Of a stretch of 64,000 bases of DNA, positions 39,201 through 47,790 are shown in pieces. Made by a program: the position numbers and the translations under genes. The number at the start of each line of letters is the position of its first letter. Position 1 is the stretch's first letter. The notes under the pieces were generated by a model, which saw only the letters and a list, made by a program, of their open reading frames with translations, did no database searches and was not told where the DNA came from. Origin of the DNA: Occallatibacter riparius (GTDB lineage: Bacteria > Acidobacteriota > Terriglobia > Terriglobales > Acidobacteriaceae). Where the stretch lies: contig NZ_CP093313.1 of NCBI RefSeq assembly GCF_025264625.1, forward strand, positions 5,580,001 to 5,644,000, given 5' to 3'.

Positions 39201-41491
39201 GCGGCGCCCCCTGATGCCAGCGGCGCTGCATCACCGACCAGATCCACTACGGCCTGCAGAAAGCTGCCGTTATCGAACGAGCCCTTGGTCAGATAAAAGT
39301 CGGCGCCAGCGTCGAGTCCACGCTGCCGGTCCTCGGCGCGATCCTTGTAAGACAGAATGATCACGGGCATCCGCCCCAGCCGCGGATTCGCACGCACCCG
39401 CGTCACAAGCTCGATCCCGTTCATCTGCGGCATGTCCACATCGCTGATCAGCAAGTCATACTCGTTCAGGCGAAGCAGGTTCCAGGCCTCCTGCCCGTTC
39501 TGCGCCGTGCTCACCGCGTATCCCGCCTTCACCAGCAGCCGCCGCTCCATTTCGCGGACAGTGTGCGAGTCGTCCACCACAAGAATATGCGGAGCTATCG
39601 AATCATCGTGCTGCGCGGCAGATGTCGTAGTCGGCGTACCTGCGGCGGTCTGGATCAGGTCCTCCACATCGAGAATCAGCAGAGGATATCCATTCTCATC
39701 AAGAGACGCCGCACTCACCCCGGGGATCTTTCCCAACCGCGGATCGAGCCGCCGCACCGAGAGCTCCGCCTGGTCCACAAGCCGTTCCACCGCGAATGCG
39801 AATCCGCCCGAGAGCAGCATGGGCACCGGGCCGCGGGGCAGCGGCTGATCCGATAATCCCAGCAACGCTGCGAGAGGAACCACCGGATGTGCACGGCCAT
39901 TCCACGTCACATGCAGCTTCTCCGCGTCGCCCTCCGGCTCCTGGTGCATCACGTGATCAATACGCACCATCGGAACGCTGAACATCTCACCTTCGGCCAG
40001 CACGCGGATCGCGCGAATGACCGAGCGCGTAATGGGCAGCGTGAGCCGGAACATCGTTCCCGCGCCCAGCGTGCTGCTCACGGTAACCGCACCGCCGGCC
40101 TCCTGCACCATCGATTGCACAACGTTGAGTCCAACGCCGCGGCCCGACAAATGCGATGCCACATCGCGCGTGCTGAAGCCCGGCAGAAACAGAAACTCCA
40201 GCACCTCGGCCTCCGTCAGACCTGCAACCGTCTCCGCCCTGGCGAGATTGCGCTTGATCACGCGTTGACGAATCTGCTCAGGATCGATGCCATTGCCATC
40301 ATCACGCACTGTGATGACCAGCCGCCCATTCTCATGGCCCGCGTGGATGCGCAGCGTTGCCTCCGCTGGCTTCCCGGCAACAAGCCGGTTCGCAGGCAAT
40401 TCGATACCGTGATCGATTGCGTTCGTCACGAGATGCGAAATCGGCGCTTCAAGTTTGTCGAGGATGTCGCGATCGACACGCGTGGTTTCGCCAGTCATCT
40501 CGAGCTTGACGGCTTTGCCCAGCTCACGCGCCGTATCGCGCACCAGCCTCGGCACACCGGTGACACCCTCAGAAAACGGGCGCAGCCTCCCACCCAGCAC
40601 GGCCCGATAGAGCCGTTCCGCGGTCCGCTCATTCGCGCGCGAAACCGCATCGAGGTCCGCGATTTGCGTGGCAAGCACCGCAACCTGCCGCTCCAGTTCG
40701 TTGCGAACAGTGGTTCGCGCCTGAGTCGAGCCGCCGGCATCATCTTCCAGCATCTGCAGCGCCTTGTTCATCGCGCGATGATTGCGATCCAGCGTTTCTC
40801 CCCAGCCGGCAAGCTGCCGCGCCGCCACCAGCGTCTCCGCCGACAACGACAGCAGATGATCGAATCGATCAGTCGTCAGCCGCACCGTGCGCTCGCGAAC
40901 GCTGCGCTCGTCCTTGCCCGGGGCTGCGAAGATATCGCGCTCCACGCCTTCAGTAGCACGCGGCGCCGACGGCGCCACATCCGCTACAGGCTTCGTCGTT
41001 GGAGCTCTTGCGGCCTCTGTCGGCTCTGCGGGCTGTGCAGGCTCAACTGCTCCGGGTGCTGCCGCCATCGGCGCAGCGCTCTCCGCCGGCCCCCCTTCCT
41101 GCCCTTGCACCGCCGCCGCGCATGCCTCAATGCCGGCTGTGTTTTCTTCCAGCCACTGGTTGACCTCGCTCTCGCCCACCGACTGCAGTTTGGCCAGCCA
41201 GTCTGTCGCCGCAAGCATCCGATCAACATCCGACGAGTCCAGAGTCGCGCCGTGCTGCGCGGCGACGAAGCGATCTTCCATCGCATGCGTCAGGCTCACG
41301 ATCGAAGTCAATCCCACAATCCGCGCCGCGCCCTTCAGCGAGTGCGATGCACGCATCAGCTTCTCAAGCCGCGACGGGCTCTGCGCTTCGCTCTCCAGTT
41401 GCATGAGCTCGGTCTGAAGAATGCACACCTGCTCCTCTGCTTCCATGCGGAAGAGATCAAAGAGCGATGAGTCTTCGAGTCCGGTGCTCAT
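39197..41491 (-). CDS. cheA: CheA-type hybrid histidine kinase with C-terminal receiver
   Basis: A 764-residue hybrid kinase, WspE-like. Domain order: Hpt with phosphorylated His50 (ASHSLKGAAR); a proline/alanine-rich linker (about 130-185); dimerisation and ATPase domains with LVTNAIDHGIE, VRDDGNGIDP and GRGVGLNVV; a CheW-like domain (about 505-630); and a receiver with phosphoacceptor Asp in LLISDVDMPQMNG. No separate CheY-binding P2 domain is obvious. It receives the signal from the chemoreceptor and passes phosphate to CheB and the phosphatase-coupled regulator; the attached receiver may serve as a phosphate sink. Confidence 0.93.
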   Translation of the reverse strand: MSTGLEDSSLFDLFRMEAEEQVCILQTELMQLESEAQSPSRLEKLMRASHSLKGAARIVGLTSIVSLTHAMEDRFVAAQHGATLDSSDVDRMLAATDWLAKLQSVGESEVNQWLEENTAGIEACAAAVQGQEGGPAESAAPMAAAPGAVEPAQPAEPTEAARAPTTKPVADVAPSAPRATEGVERDIFAAPGKDERSVRERTVRLTTDRFDHLLSLSAETLVAARQLAGWGETLDRNHRAMNKALQMLEDDAGGSTQARTTVRNELERQVAVLATQIADLDAVSRANERTAERLYRAVLGGRLRPFSEGVTGVPRLVRDTARELGKAVKLEMTGETTRVDRDILDKLEAPISHLVTNAIDHGIELPANRLVAGKPAEATLRIHAGHENGRLVITVRDDGNGIDPEQIRQRVIKRNLARAETVAGLTEAEVLEFLFLPGFSTRDVASHLSGRGVGLNVVQSMVQEAGGAVTVSSTLGAGTMFRLTLPITRSVIRAIRVLAEGEMFSVPMVRIDHVMHQEPEGDAEKLHVTWNGRAHPVVPLAALLGLSDQPLPRGPVPMLLSGGFAFAVERLVDQAELSVRRLDPRLGKIPGVSAASLDENGYPLLILDVEDLIQTAAGTPTTTSAAQHDDSIAPHILVVDDSHTVREMERRLLVKAGYAVSTAQNGQEAWNLLRLNEYDLLISDVDMPQMNGIELVTRVRANPRLGRMPVIILSYKDRAEDRQRGLDAGADFYLTKGSFDNGSFLQAVVDLVGDAAPLASGGAA

Positions 41492-41496
41492 AGTGC

Positions 41497-42030
41497 CTAC
41501 GCCGTCGCCAGCGTTATCTGGCGGAAGAGGTTTTCGTGGTCGAGGAGATAGAAGTCCCTGCTCTTGTATTCGAATGTGCCGCGGAGCCAGTGCGCCACCG
41601 GCGGCGTAGAATCGCGCGTTTGTAGTTCAGGCGTGGTCCGGATGCCCACCATCGCATCAATCGGCACTGCCCAGAGCCGCCCCGGCGCTTCCTCAAGAAT
41701 CAGCATTCTTGCCGTGCGCGTTTCGTTCCGCGCAACGTCCAGCAGCCTCGCCAGCGAGCAGCACGGAATAATCTCTCCGCGAAATGCCACCAGGCCAAGC
41801 AAAACGGTTCCGCTGCGATGTGGAATCCGTGCGATATGCAGGACCGGTGAAACTGCCGTCGCAACTTTCGTCGGCAAAGCCAGCCGCAATTGTCCAAGCT
41901 GAAACAGCAGCACCGATCCCGTGTGCCGCACCACCTTGGGCGGTTCCACCGCGACGAGAGATTGCAGTTCCCTGCGGTACCCCTCGGGCATAGGACGATC
42001 GAAGAGGTTGCGCTCGCCGTCGCTCGTCAT
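41497..42030 (-). CDS. cheW: CheW-like coupling protein (WspD position)
   Basis: A 177-residue scaffold linking chemoreceptor and CheA. After about 50 N-terminal residues the CheW fold is recognisable (SVLLFQLGQLRLALPTKV, IPHRSGTVLLGLVAFRGEII). The real start is ATG 42030, overlapping the cheR stop as ATGA; a longer frame would add 37 residues lying inside cheR. It is the second of two CheW proteins in the operon, as in Wsp pathways. Confidence 0.88.
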   Translation of the reverse strand: MTSDGERNLFDRPMPEGYRRELQSLVAVEPPKVVRHTGSVLLFQLGQLRLALPTKVATAVSPVLHIARIPHRSGTVLLGLVAFRGEIIPCCSLARLLDVARNETRTARMLILEEAPGRLWAVPIDAMVGIRTTPELQTRDSTPPVAHWLRGTFEYKSRDFYLLDHENLFRQITLATA

Positions 42031-43205
42031 GCCTCCTCCGATAGCGAAGTCAATCCGGCCAGCGCGCCGATCTCGCCACGCACGCGCAGAATCCGCGCCG
42101 ACAATGCGCGCCGCAGCCGCGCGTTCGGATGGACGTGCCATAACGACTGCAGCAGCTCCAGCGCCGGAAGGTATCCCGGCGCAAGATAGAGCGCCTGCCT
42201 GCAGCGCCGCTCCGCCTGGCGCAGATTGCCTCGCTCCTTGTACTCCATCGCGCGTCGGTAGAACTCAATTGCCGGCGAGTCCGGTCGAACACTCGGCGCA
42301 ATTGACCCTTCAAATCGCACCCGCACAGGGGGCGCCGTTGCCGTCGAATTCCGCGCAGCGCGCAAGGCCCGTTGCGCAGGCGCGTGCGCACGGTGAACAA
42401 AGCCGAACCCGGCCGCCGGCTTAACAGGAACAAAGCGCGCATTGACCTCCGCAATGCGATCGCCCGCACCAACAATCAGCAGACCGCCCGGAAGCAATGC
42501 ACTCGCAAGCGCGTCCGCCAGAACCGCTCGCGCCCCTGCATTCAGATAGATGAAGAGATTTCTGCAGAGGATGAGATGATAGCCTGCATCTGCGTCCAAC
42601 GCGCCTTCCACCGCCAGGTTGCGGCGCTCAAAGCGAATCCTCGCGCGCAACTCCTCATGCATATGCCAGTGATGATTGCGAAGAACGCCACATGCCCTCT
42701 GCAATTCCGCCGGCACATGTTGCAGCGCCCCATCTGCATAAACGCCTCTCATCGCAGTCGAGAGTGCAGCGCGCGAAATATCAAACCCGTCGATCCTGAA
42801 GTCTTTCGCCGCGAAACCGGCCATGCGCAATGTTGCGGCGAGCGAATATGCCTCCTGCCCTGTGCTGCACGGCGCAGACAGAATTCGCAATGGACCCTGC
42901 CCTGCATCACGCGCCTTCATCGCCCACTGCCGGATGTTCTCGAAGACCGCCGGATCGCGAAAGAACCGCGTCTCCTGAATCACCAGCGCATCAATCAGTT
43001 CATCCAGTTCATCCCGCGATGTCTTCAGCAGCACCAGATACTCACTCGCGCTCGCCAGGTGCAAATGCCTGCAGCGCAGCTCGATGGTCCACCGGATGCG
43101 ACTGACCTCCAGCGAATCCGGATCGATGCCTGCCGCGGCGGTCAAGCGCTCCACCACCTCATGCAAGGTCGAGTTGTCGATCTCGAGTCGCTTCTTCATC
43201 GTCAT
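42027..43205 (-). CDS. cheR: CheR-type methyltransferase with C-terminal TPR
   Basis: A 392-residue protein that methylates chemoreceptor glutamates using S-adenosylmethionine. The N-terminal CheR domain has ETRFFRDPAVFE, the SAM-binding LSAPCSTGQEAYS and the LILCRNLFIYL motif. About residues 310-370 form TPR-like helices, as in WspC. The receptor has no C-terminal CheR-docking pentapeptide, so recruitment may use the TPR. The start overlaps the upstream cheW stop; a second ATG two codons in is also possible. Confidence 0.92.
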   Translation of the reverse strand: MTMKKRLEIDNSTLHEVVERLTAAAGIDPDSLEVSRIRWTIELRCRHLHLASASEYLVLLKTSRDELDELIDALVIQETRFFRDPAVFENIRQWAMKARDAGQGPLRILSAPCSTGQEAYSLAATLRMAGFAAKDFRIDGFDISRAALSTAMRGVYADGALQHVPAELQRACGVLRNHHWHMHEELRARIRFERRNLAVEGALDADAGYHLILCRNLFIYLNAGARAVLADALASALLPGGLLIVGAGDRIAEVNARFVPVKPAAGFGFVHRAHAPAQRALRAARNSTATAPPVRVRFEGSIAPSVRPDSPAIEFYRRAMEYKERGNLRQAERRCRQALYLAPGYLPALELLQSLWHVHPNARLRRALSARILRVRGEIGALAGLTSLSEEA

Positions 43206-43579
43206 TGTGTCGGAGGAGTGGGGATAAAGTTGGTCAGCATCTGCAAATACAAATCGAGATCGAGCGGAGTCACATCTCTGTCATCCGCACCTGTCGTATC
43301 CGTCACGCCCGGCGCAAGCAGCCCGATGTAGGTGACCGCCGCATTTGGCGCGGCTTCTACAACAAGGATGCGGCTTCCGTACTCTTCCGGCGTGGGTGTC
43401 TCGCAGATCACCCGATTCAAATCGAACACCGGGGTCTGCTTCCCGTAGAAACGAAACCACCCCGCGAAGTACTCGTCCGGCTCGCCCGAGAGCGCAGCAA
43501 ATCCCGCCACGCGATACACGCGCTTCAGCGGGACCGAGTGCGGCCCGCTCTGCAATCGAAGGCGGAGACTGCCAGGCAT
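43202..43579 (-). CDS. cheW: CheW-like coupling protein (WspB position)
   Basis: A compact 125-residue CheW fold (VPLKRVYRVAGFAAL, YFAGWFRFYGKQTPVFDLN), the first coupling protein of the operon. It is shorter and more diverged than the second CheW, with an acidic loop near residue 100. It follows the chemoreceptor gene by 11 bases and overlaps cheR. Confidence 0.82.
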   Translation of the reverse strand: MPGSLRLRLQSGPHSVPLKRVYRVAGFAALSGEPDEYFAGWFRFYGKQTPVFDLNRVICETPTPEEYGSRILVVEAAPNAAVTYIGLLAPGVTDTTGADDRDVTPLDLDLYLQMLTNFIPTPPTQ

Positions 43580-43590
43580 TGAGTAATCCT

Positions 43591-45597
43591 CTAATGAGCC
43601 TCAACGGCTGCGACCTTAAAGATGTGTTCTTTCAGAATGCGCACCGCCTCGTGCAGTTGGCGGCTCACTTCATTCAGGTCGTTCACTGAGTCTGAAGTCT
43701 GGCGCGCGGTCTCGGTGAGCTGCCACATGGCGTCCGAAATCTGCTTGGCGCCCACCGACTGGTTCTGCATTCCCTGCTGAACTGTCTCGTAGCGCGGCGC
43801 GATCGATTCAACGCGTTCGATGATCTCGCCGAACTGCCCCTGGATCGTCTCCGCCGCGCCAATACCGCCTTGCACAGCCTCAGAGAACTGGCGCATTTCA
43901 GCAACACCGCTCCCCACAGCCTCCTGCATCTCCTCCACAATCTGCTCGATGTCGAGCGTCGCAATCGCGCTCTGGTCTGCAAGGCGCCGAATCTCGCGCG
44001 CCACCACCGCGAACCCCGCGCCCGCTTCGCCCGCCTTCTCTGCTTCGATCGACGCATTCAGCGACAGCAGGTTCGTCTGGTCCGCGACCTTCGTAATCGC
44101 CGTCACCACCGAGTTGATGCGCACGGCCTTTGCGCGAATCGTCGCGAGCCTTCCTGAAATAGAATCACTAGCCGTCGATAGCGTCTGCATGGATGTCTCC
44201 ATGCCCTTCAGCCCCTGCCGTCCATCATGCGCCAAACCCGCAGTTCGCTCGGCCGCCTCGGCAATGTCCACCATCGTGCGCAGCAGCTCCTGCGACGTAG
44301 CCGAGATCTCTTTCGCCGCCGACGCAATCTGATTACTCGATGCCATCAGAGACGTCACATTCGACTGCTGGTGTACCGCGCTCGAACTGATCTGCGTTGC
44401 GCTCGACGTCAGATTGATGCTCAGGTCCGCAACCGGGTTCGTGATTCTCTTGCTGATGAAATACGCGAACACGCCGCCTATCAGTAGCGCGATCAGCCCG
44501 CCCAGCGTGCTCTGGAACAGCAGCCTGGTGAATTGCTCGCGGACCAGATCCGCAGCGCCGGTGTAGTCCTTAGAGTCTCCAATGGCGACGATCACCCAGT
44601 CCCACGGCTTGAAGTAGCTGTAGCGGATGATGGCCTGCGATTCGCTTGTTGTGCCGTTCACCACCAACTGGCCTGACGTGCCCTCCGCCAGCAGCGGCGC
44701 CTTATCCAGCACCTGCTTGAGCCACTTGCTCTCAGTCAGCGAACCAATGCCAGTGGGTGGAATCACCACCATGTCGCTGAAGTTCCTGCTCGCCTTGCCG
44801 TAGTAAACCGCTACCGAACTGCGATCACCGCTGTGCGCCTGGCCTGCGATTGCCTCGCGCAGCGCCGTCACACCCTCCTGCTTCACGCCCACGTAGAACA
44901 TGCCGATGATGTTCCCCGCCGCATCGCGCAACGGCTCGTAGGCCGAGATGTACCACGCGTTGACGACGAATGCACGGCCCCGGTAGGTCTGCCCGGACAG
45001 TACCGTTCTCACAACATCATTCGGCGTCCCGCTCTGCTCAATCGCCGGCATGAATGTTCCTATCGCGCGTTCACCATTCGCAGTAGCCACAGTCGTGGCC
45101 ACGCGCAGCATGTCGCCTGCAGCATTCACCCGCTGGAAGAGCGTTACCGTCTCGCCGGTCTGCTTGGTGATCTCATCGATCACCGGAATGGAATGGCTGA
45201 AGCTCACATCGGGGCGCAGTGGCGTTCCCTTTAGCGACCACTGCGGCGCCGCGATCGTTTTCTTTTCGTGCGTGAACTGGTTGACGGCGTCCCACGTCAC
45301 CGTGCCGCTACCGGTCTGCACGCCACCGGCCTGCTTCAGCGCGGCATCGCCCAGTTTCAGGCTTGTATCCACCGCGTTCTGCACCAGATCCTGCGACAGC
45401 TTGCAGATGCTGTAGGTCTTCTCCGCGCTCCGGGCCAGGCGGTCCTGCATAATGCCGATGACTTCATCGGACACCGCCTTGCTCGCGCGGTTCTCGTTGA
45501 CCACCACCAGGATGGCGACCACCACCGTGGCAAGCATCGCTGAAAAAGTTCCAAGGTACGTGATCTGTTGTCGAAGGGAGAGGTTCTGTCTACGCAT
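43591..45597 (-). CDS. Methyl-accepting chemoreceptor with periplasmic Cache domain
   Basis: A 668-residue transmembrane receptor. TM1 is at about 12-32. A long periplasmic part (about 35-360) matches the Cache_3-Cache_2 type (AFVVNAWYISAYEPLRDAAG, GMFYVGVKQEG), which binds small organic molecules. TM2 is near 365-385. Only the start of a HAMP domain is seen (SKRITNPVADLS) before the long coiled coil. The signalling tip VADQTNLLSLNASIEAEKAG is intact. The ATG follows the STAS gene's stop directly. The ligand is unknown; the neighbouring ABC importer's substrate is a natural candidate. Confidence 0.92.
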   Translation of the reverse strand: MRRQNLSLRQQITYLGTFSAMLATVVVAILVVVNENRASKAVSDEVIGIMQDRLARSAEKTYSICKLSQDLVQNAVDTSLKLGDAALKQAGGVQTGSGTVTWDAVNQFTHEKKTIAAPQWSLKGTPLRPDVSFSHSIPVIDEITKQTGETVTLFQRVNAAGDMLRVATTVATANGERAIGTFMPAIEQSGTPNDVVRTVLSGQTYRGRAFVVNAWYISAYEPLRDAAGNIIGMFYVGVKQEGVTALREAIAGQAHSGDRSSVAVYYGKASRNFSDMVVIPPTGIGSLTESKWLKQVLDKAPLLAEGTSGQLVVNGTTSESQAIIRYSYFKPWDWVIVAIGDSKDYTGAADLVREQFTRLLFQSTLGGLIALLIGGVFAYFISKRITNPVADLSINLTSSATQISSSAVHQQSNVTSLMASSNQIASAAKEISATSQELLRTMVDIAEAAERTAGLAHDGRQGLKGMETSMQTLSTASDSISGRLATIRAKAVRINSVVTAITKVADQTNLLSLNASIEAEKAGEAGAGFAVVAREIRRLADQSAIATLDIEQIVEEMQEAVGSGVAEMRQFSEAVQGGIGAAETIQGQFGEIIERVESIAPRYETVQQGMQNQSVGAKQISDAMWQLTETARQTSDSVNDLNEVSRQLHEAVRILKEHIFKVAAVEAH

Positions 45598-45960
45598 TTA
45601 CCCGGCGCTTCCATTCAGAGCGGTTTCTTTGTCGGGATAGATATCAAGCAATCGCTGGAACCCTGAGATCTCGATAACTTCGAGTATCTGCGGCGGAACC
45701 GAAAAGATCCCCGTACGCCCTCCACGCTGCGATGTATGTTTGATGATCCTCAGAATCGATCGCAGTCCCACGCTGCTCACATAAGTCATCGCCGACGCAT
45801 CGAGCAGAATGCGCGGATATTTTTCTTCGAATAGCGCGGCGGTCTGTGCGTCGAACACTGGAGCGCTCACCGTATCAAGTCGGCCGGAGATCGATACCAC
45901 CGGAATGCCCTGCACGCACACGATGGACGCAGGAACCGACGCAGGGGGAATGGTTTGCAT
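45598..45960 (-). CDS. RsbV-like STAS anti-sigma factor antagonist
   Basis: A 120-residue STAS protein. ISGRLDTVSAPVFD and LDASAMTYVSSVGLRSIL place a phosphorylatable serine at 62 or 63, the site used in SpoIIAA and RsbV. It would be phosphorylated by the RsbW-like kinase upstream and dephosphorylated by the PP2C domain of the last gene in the operon. Its last codon abuts the chemoreceptor ATG. The gene order kinase, STAS, receptor puts the switch at the head of the chemosensory operon. Confidence 0.9.
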   Translation of the reverse strand: MQTIPPASVPASIVCVQGIPVVSISGRLDTVSAPVFDAQTAALFEEKYPRILLDASAMTYVSSVGLRSILRIIKHTSQRGGRTGIFSVPPQILEVIEISGFQRLLDIYPDKETALNGSAG

Positions 45961-46049
45961 ATTCGAAACGCTACTAGAAACAGCGACCTATGGGTAGCAA
46001 AAAGTGCGGACCTGCCAGATCGCCTGTTACCACGCGCATGCCCCGTCCT

Positions 46050-46466
46050 TCAGTGGAGCCGCTTGGTCAGCGTCAGCCGGTTCGTACCGTTGCGCCGCTC
46101 GTAAGCCATGCCGTCCGCGAGGCTGCGCAGCAGGTGGATGCCCAGCCCGCCAATCGGCCGATCCTCCGCTGGCCCCGTCAGATCAGGCGTTCCCTGCGCC
46201 AGCGGATCGAACTCGTGTCCATCGTCTTCAAGCGTCATCGTCAGCGTCTGATCGGCGACGCTCAGCGTAATCACAATCGTGTGCTCGCCTTTATCCTCGT
46301 AGCCGTAATGAATGCAGTTGGTGACAAGTTCTTCAATCGCCAGCGGCACCAGGTACATCGCCTTCGGTGAGGGATCGTAGGCCTCGAGCCACGCCTCCGC
46401 CTTGGCCGCCGCCGGCGCGATGGCTCCGTGGGTATTCTTCACCTCGATCGTCAGGCTTTCACCCAC
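46050..46466 (-). CDS. RsbW-like anti-sigma factor / STAS kinase
   Basis: A 138-residue GHKL-fold ATPase. The N-box IEELVTNCIHYGYED (Glu46, Asn50), G1 box LEDDGHEFDP and G2 box IGGLGIHLLRSL are complete, so ATP binding and kinase activity towards a STAS serine are expected. The start is GTG. First gene of the minus-strand operon, 89 bases before the STAS gene. No sigma factor gene is in the window, so its partner is either encoded elsewhere or is not a sigma factor. Confidence 0.9.
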   Translation of the reverse strand: MGESLTIEVKNTHGAIAPAAAKAEAWLEAYDPSPKAMYLVPLAIEELVTNCIHYGYEDKGEHTIVITLSVADQTLTMTLEDDGHEFDPLAQGTPDLTGPAEDRPIGGLGIHLLRSLADGMAYERRNGTNRLTLTKRLH

Positions 46467-46643
46467 TCCGCTCTGAACCCCGCCCTCTAAGTTTCCCTGA
46501 GATTACAGGCACCTACTTCCACGCGCAAGAGTCTATACCTCTTCTTTACCATTGCTAGTAACTCCAATTCCCTTGCCTTCCCCTCAACCTCACATGTATT
46601 GTTCACAATCAGTTCCCCGTTCTCAATAACAGGATCTCCCCCG

Positions 46644-47735
46644 ATGATTGCAGTCCTCAAGAAGATTGCCTTGGGCCTGGCTCTGATCGCCGTGTCGGCA
46701 GCCATCTTGCTTTACTCCGACCTGGCTTCACGCCGCGTGACGGCCGATGCCGGCCCTGCCAAACACCAGCTCAGATTGGCCGTGGTGCAGCACGCCGCCA
46801 TCCCCACGCTCGACGACGGCGTCTCCGGCGCGCTGGCTGCTCTCAAGGAGCGCGGCTACTCCGACGGGGATCGCATCTCCGTCCGCGCTTACAACGCCCA
46901 GGGTGACATCGGCACCGCCAATGCCATCGCGAAGGAAGTCACCAGCGGCGACTTCGACCTCATCTTTTCGGTCTCCACTATCAGCCTGCAGACCATCGCC
47001 AACGCCAACCGCTTCGCCACTCCGCCGCGAACGCATGTCTTCTCCCTGGTCAGCGATCCCTATGCGGTGGGCGTGGGCGTCAGCCGCGACAACCACATGC
47101 AGCATCCGCCCTACATGACCGGCTACGGAAGCCTGGCGCCTGTGGAGGACGCATTCAAGCTGGCGCGACAATTGAATCCTGGCCTCAAGCGTGTCGGTCT
47201 CGTATGGGACCCCTCTGAAGCCAACTCCGTGGTTACCACCACGCTCGCGCGGTCTGTCTGCGCGAAGATGGGACTCACGCTCGTTGAAGCCAACGCTGAA
47301 AATTCGACCGCCATCAGCGACGCCGTCGGCTCACTCATCACCCGCAACATCGACGCCATCTGGATCAGCCCCGATCTCGTCGCCGCACATGGACTCGATC
47401 TCATCGTCAGCAAGGCCCGCACGGCGCGCATCCCCGTCTTCACCTCTGTCCCGCGCAAGCAGCCCACCGGCGCCCTGTTTGAACTCGGCGCGAACTACTT
47501 CGCGATCGGCCATTCAGCTGGCCTTCTCGCTGCGGACGTTCTCGACGGCAAAAGCCCGTCATCCGTTCCGGTCGAAAACATCATGCCCGTCACACTGCAG
47601 ATCAACAAGCTCGCGCTGAACAATCTGCGCGACAAGTGGACCCTGCCCGACTCAGTTCTCGCGCAAGCCGACGTAATCGAAGACGAAACCGGCCGCCACA
47701 CGAAAGATCAGACCGTCGCGTCAGTCGGCCACTAG
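46644..47735 (+). CDS. ABC transporter substrate-binding protein, ABC_sub_bind type
   Basis: A 363-residue exported binding protein of the ABC_sub_bind family (TrpX/BMP-like periplasmic fold). ATG 46644 is chosen because AGGA lies eight bases upstream and the N-terminal anchor (KKIALGLALIAVSAAILLY) follows at once; an in-frame TTG at 46599 is less likely. There is no lipobox, so it is probably membrane-anchored or soluble. Fold landmarks are LDDGVSGALAALKERGY and GLVWDPSEANSVVTT. First gene of the plus-strand importer operon, divergent from the RsbW-like gene. A second, different binding protein closes the operon. Confidence 0.85.
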   Translation: MIAVLKKIALGLALIAVSAAILLYSDLASRRVTADAGPAKHQLRLAVVQHAAIPTLDDGVSGALAALKERGYSDGDRISVRAYNAQGDIGTANAIAKEVTSGDFDLIFSVSTISLQTIANANRFATPPRTHVFSLVSDPYAVGVGVSRDNHMQHPPYMTGYGSLAPVEDAFKLARQLNPGLKRVGLVWDPSEANSVVTTTLARSVCAKMGLTLVEANAENSTAISDAVGSLITRNIDAIWISPDLVAAHGLDLIVSKARTARIPVFTSVPRKQPTGALFELGANYFAIGHSAGLLAADVLDGKSPSSVPVENIMPVTLQINKLALNNLRDKWTLPDSVLAQADVIEDETGRHTKDQTVASVGH

Positions 47736-47790
47736 TCTCTGTTTTGCCCTGACACTTGATCACCTGACCACGTTGCCACTGGAGTAGTAA

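Noticed and set aside
39887..41470. 527-codon plus-strand frame
   Set aside because: Antisense to the CheA hybrid; Arg/His/Gln-rich, no domain, no Shine-Dalgarno.
36840..46466. Flagellar chemotaxis operon
   Set aside because: No cheY, cheZ, cheD or flagellar genes; CheA has a fused receiver and the output is a phosphatase, so a motility role is unlikely.
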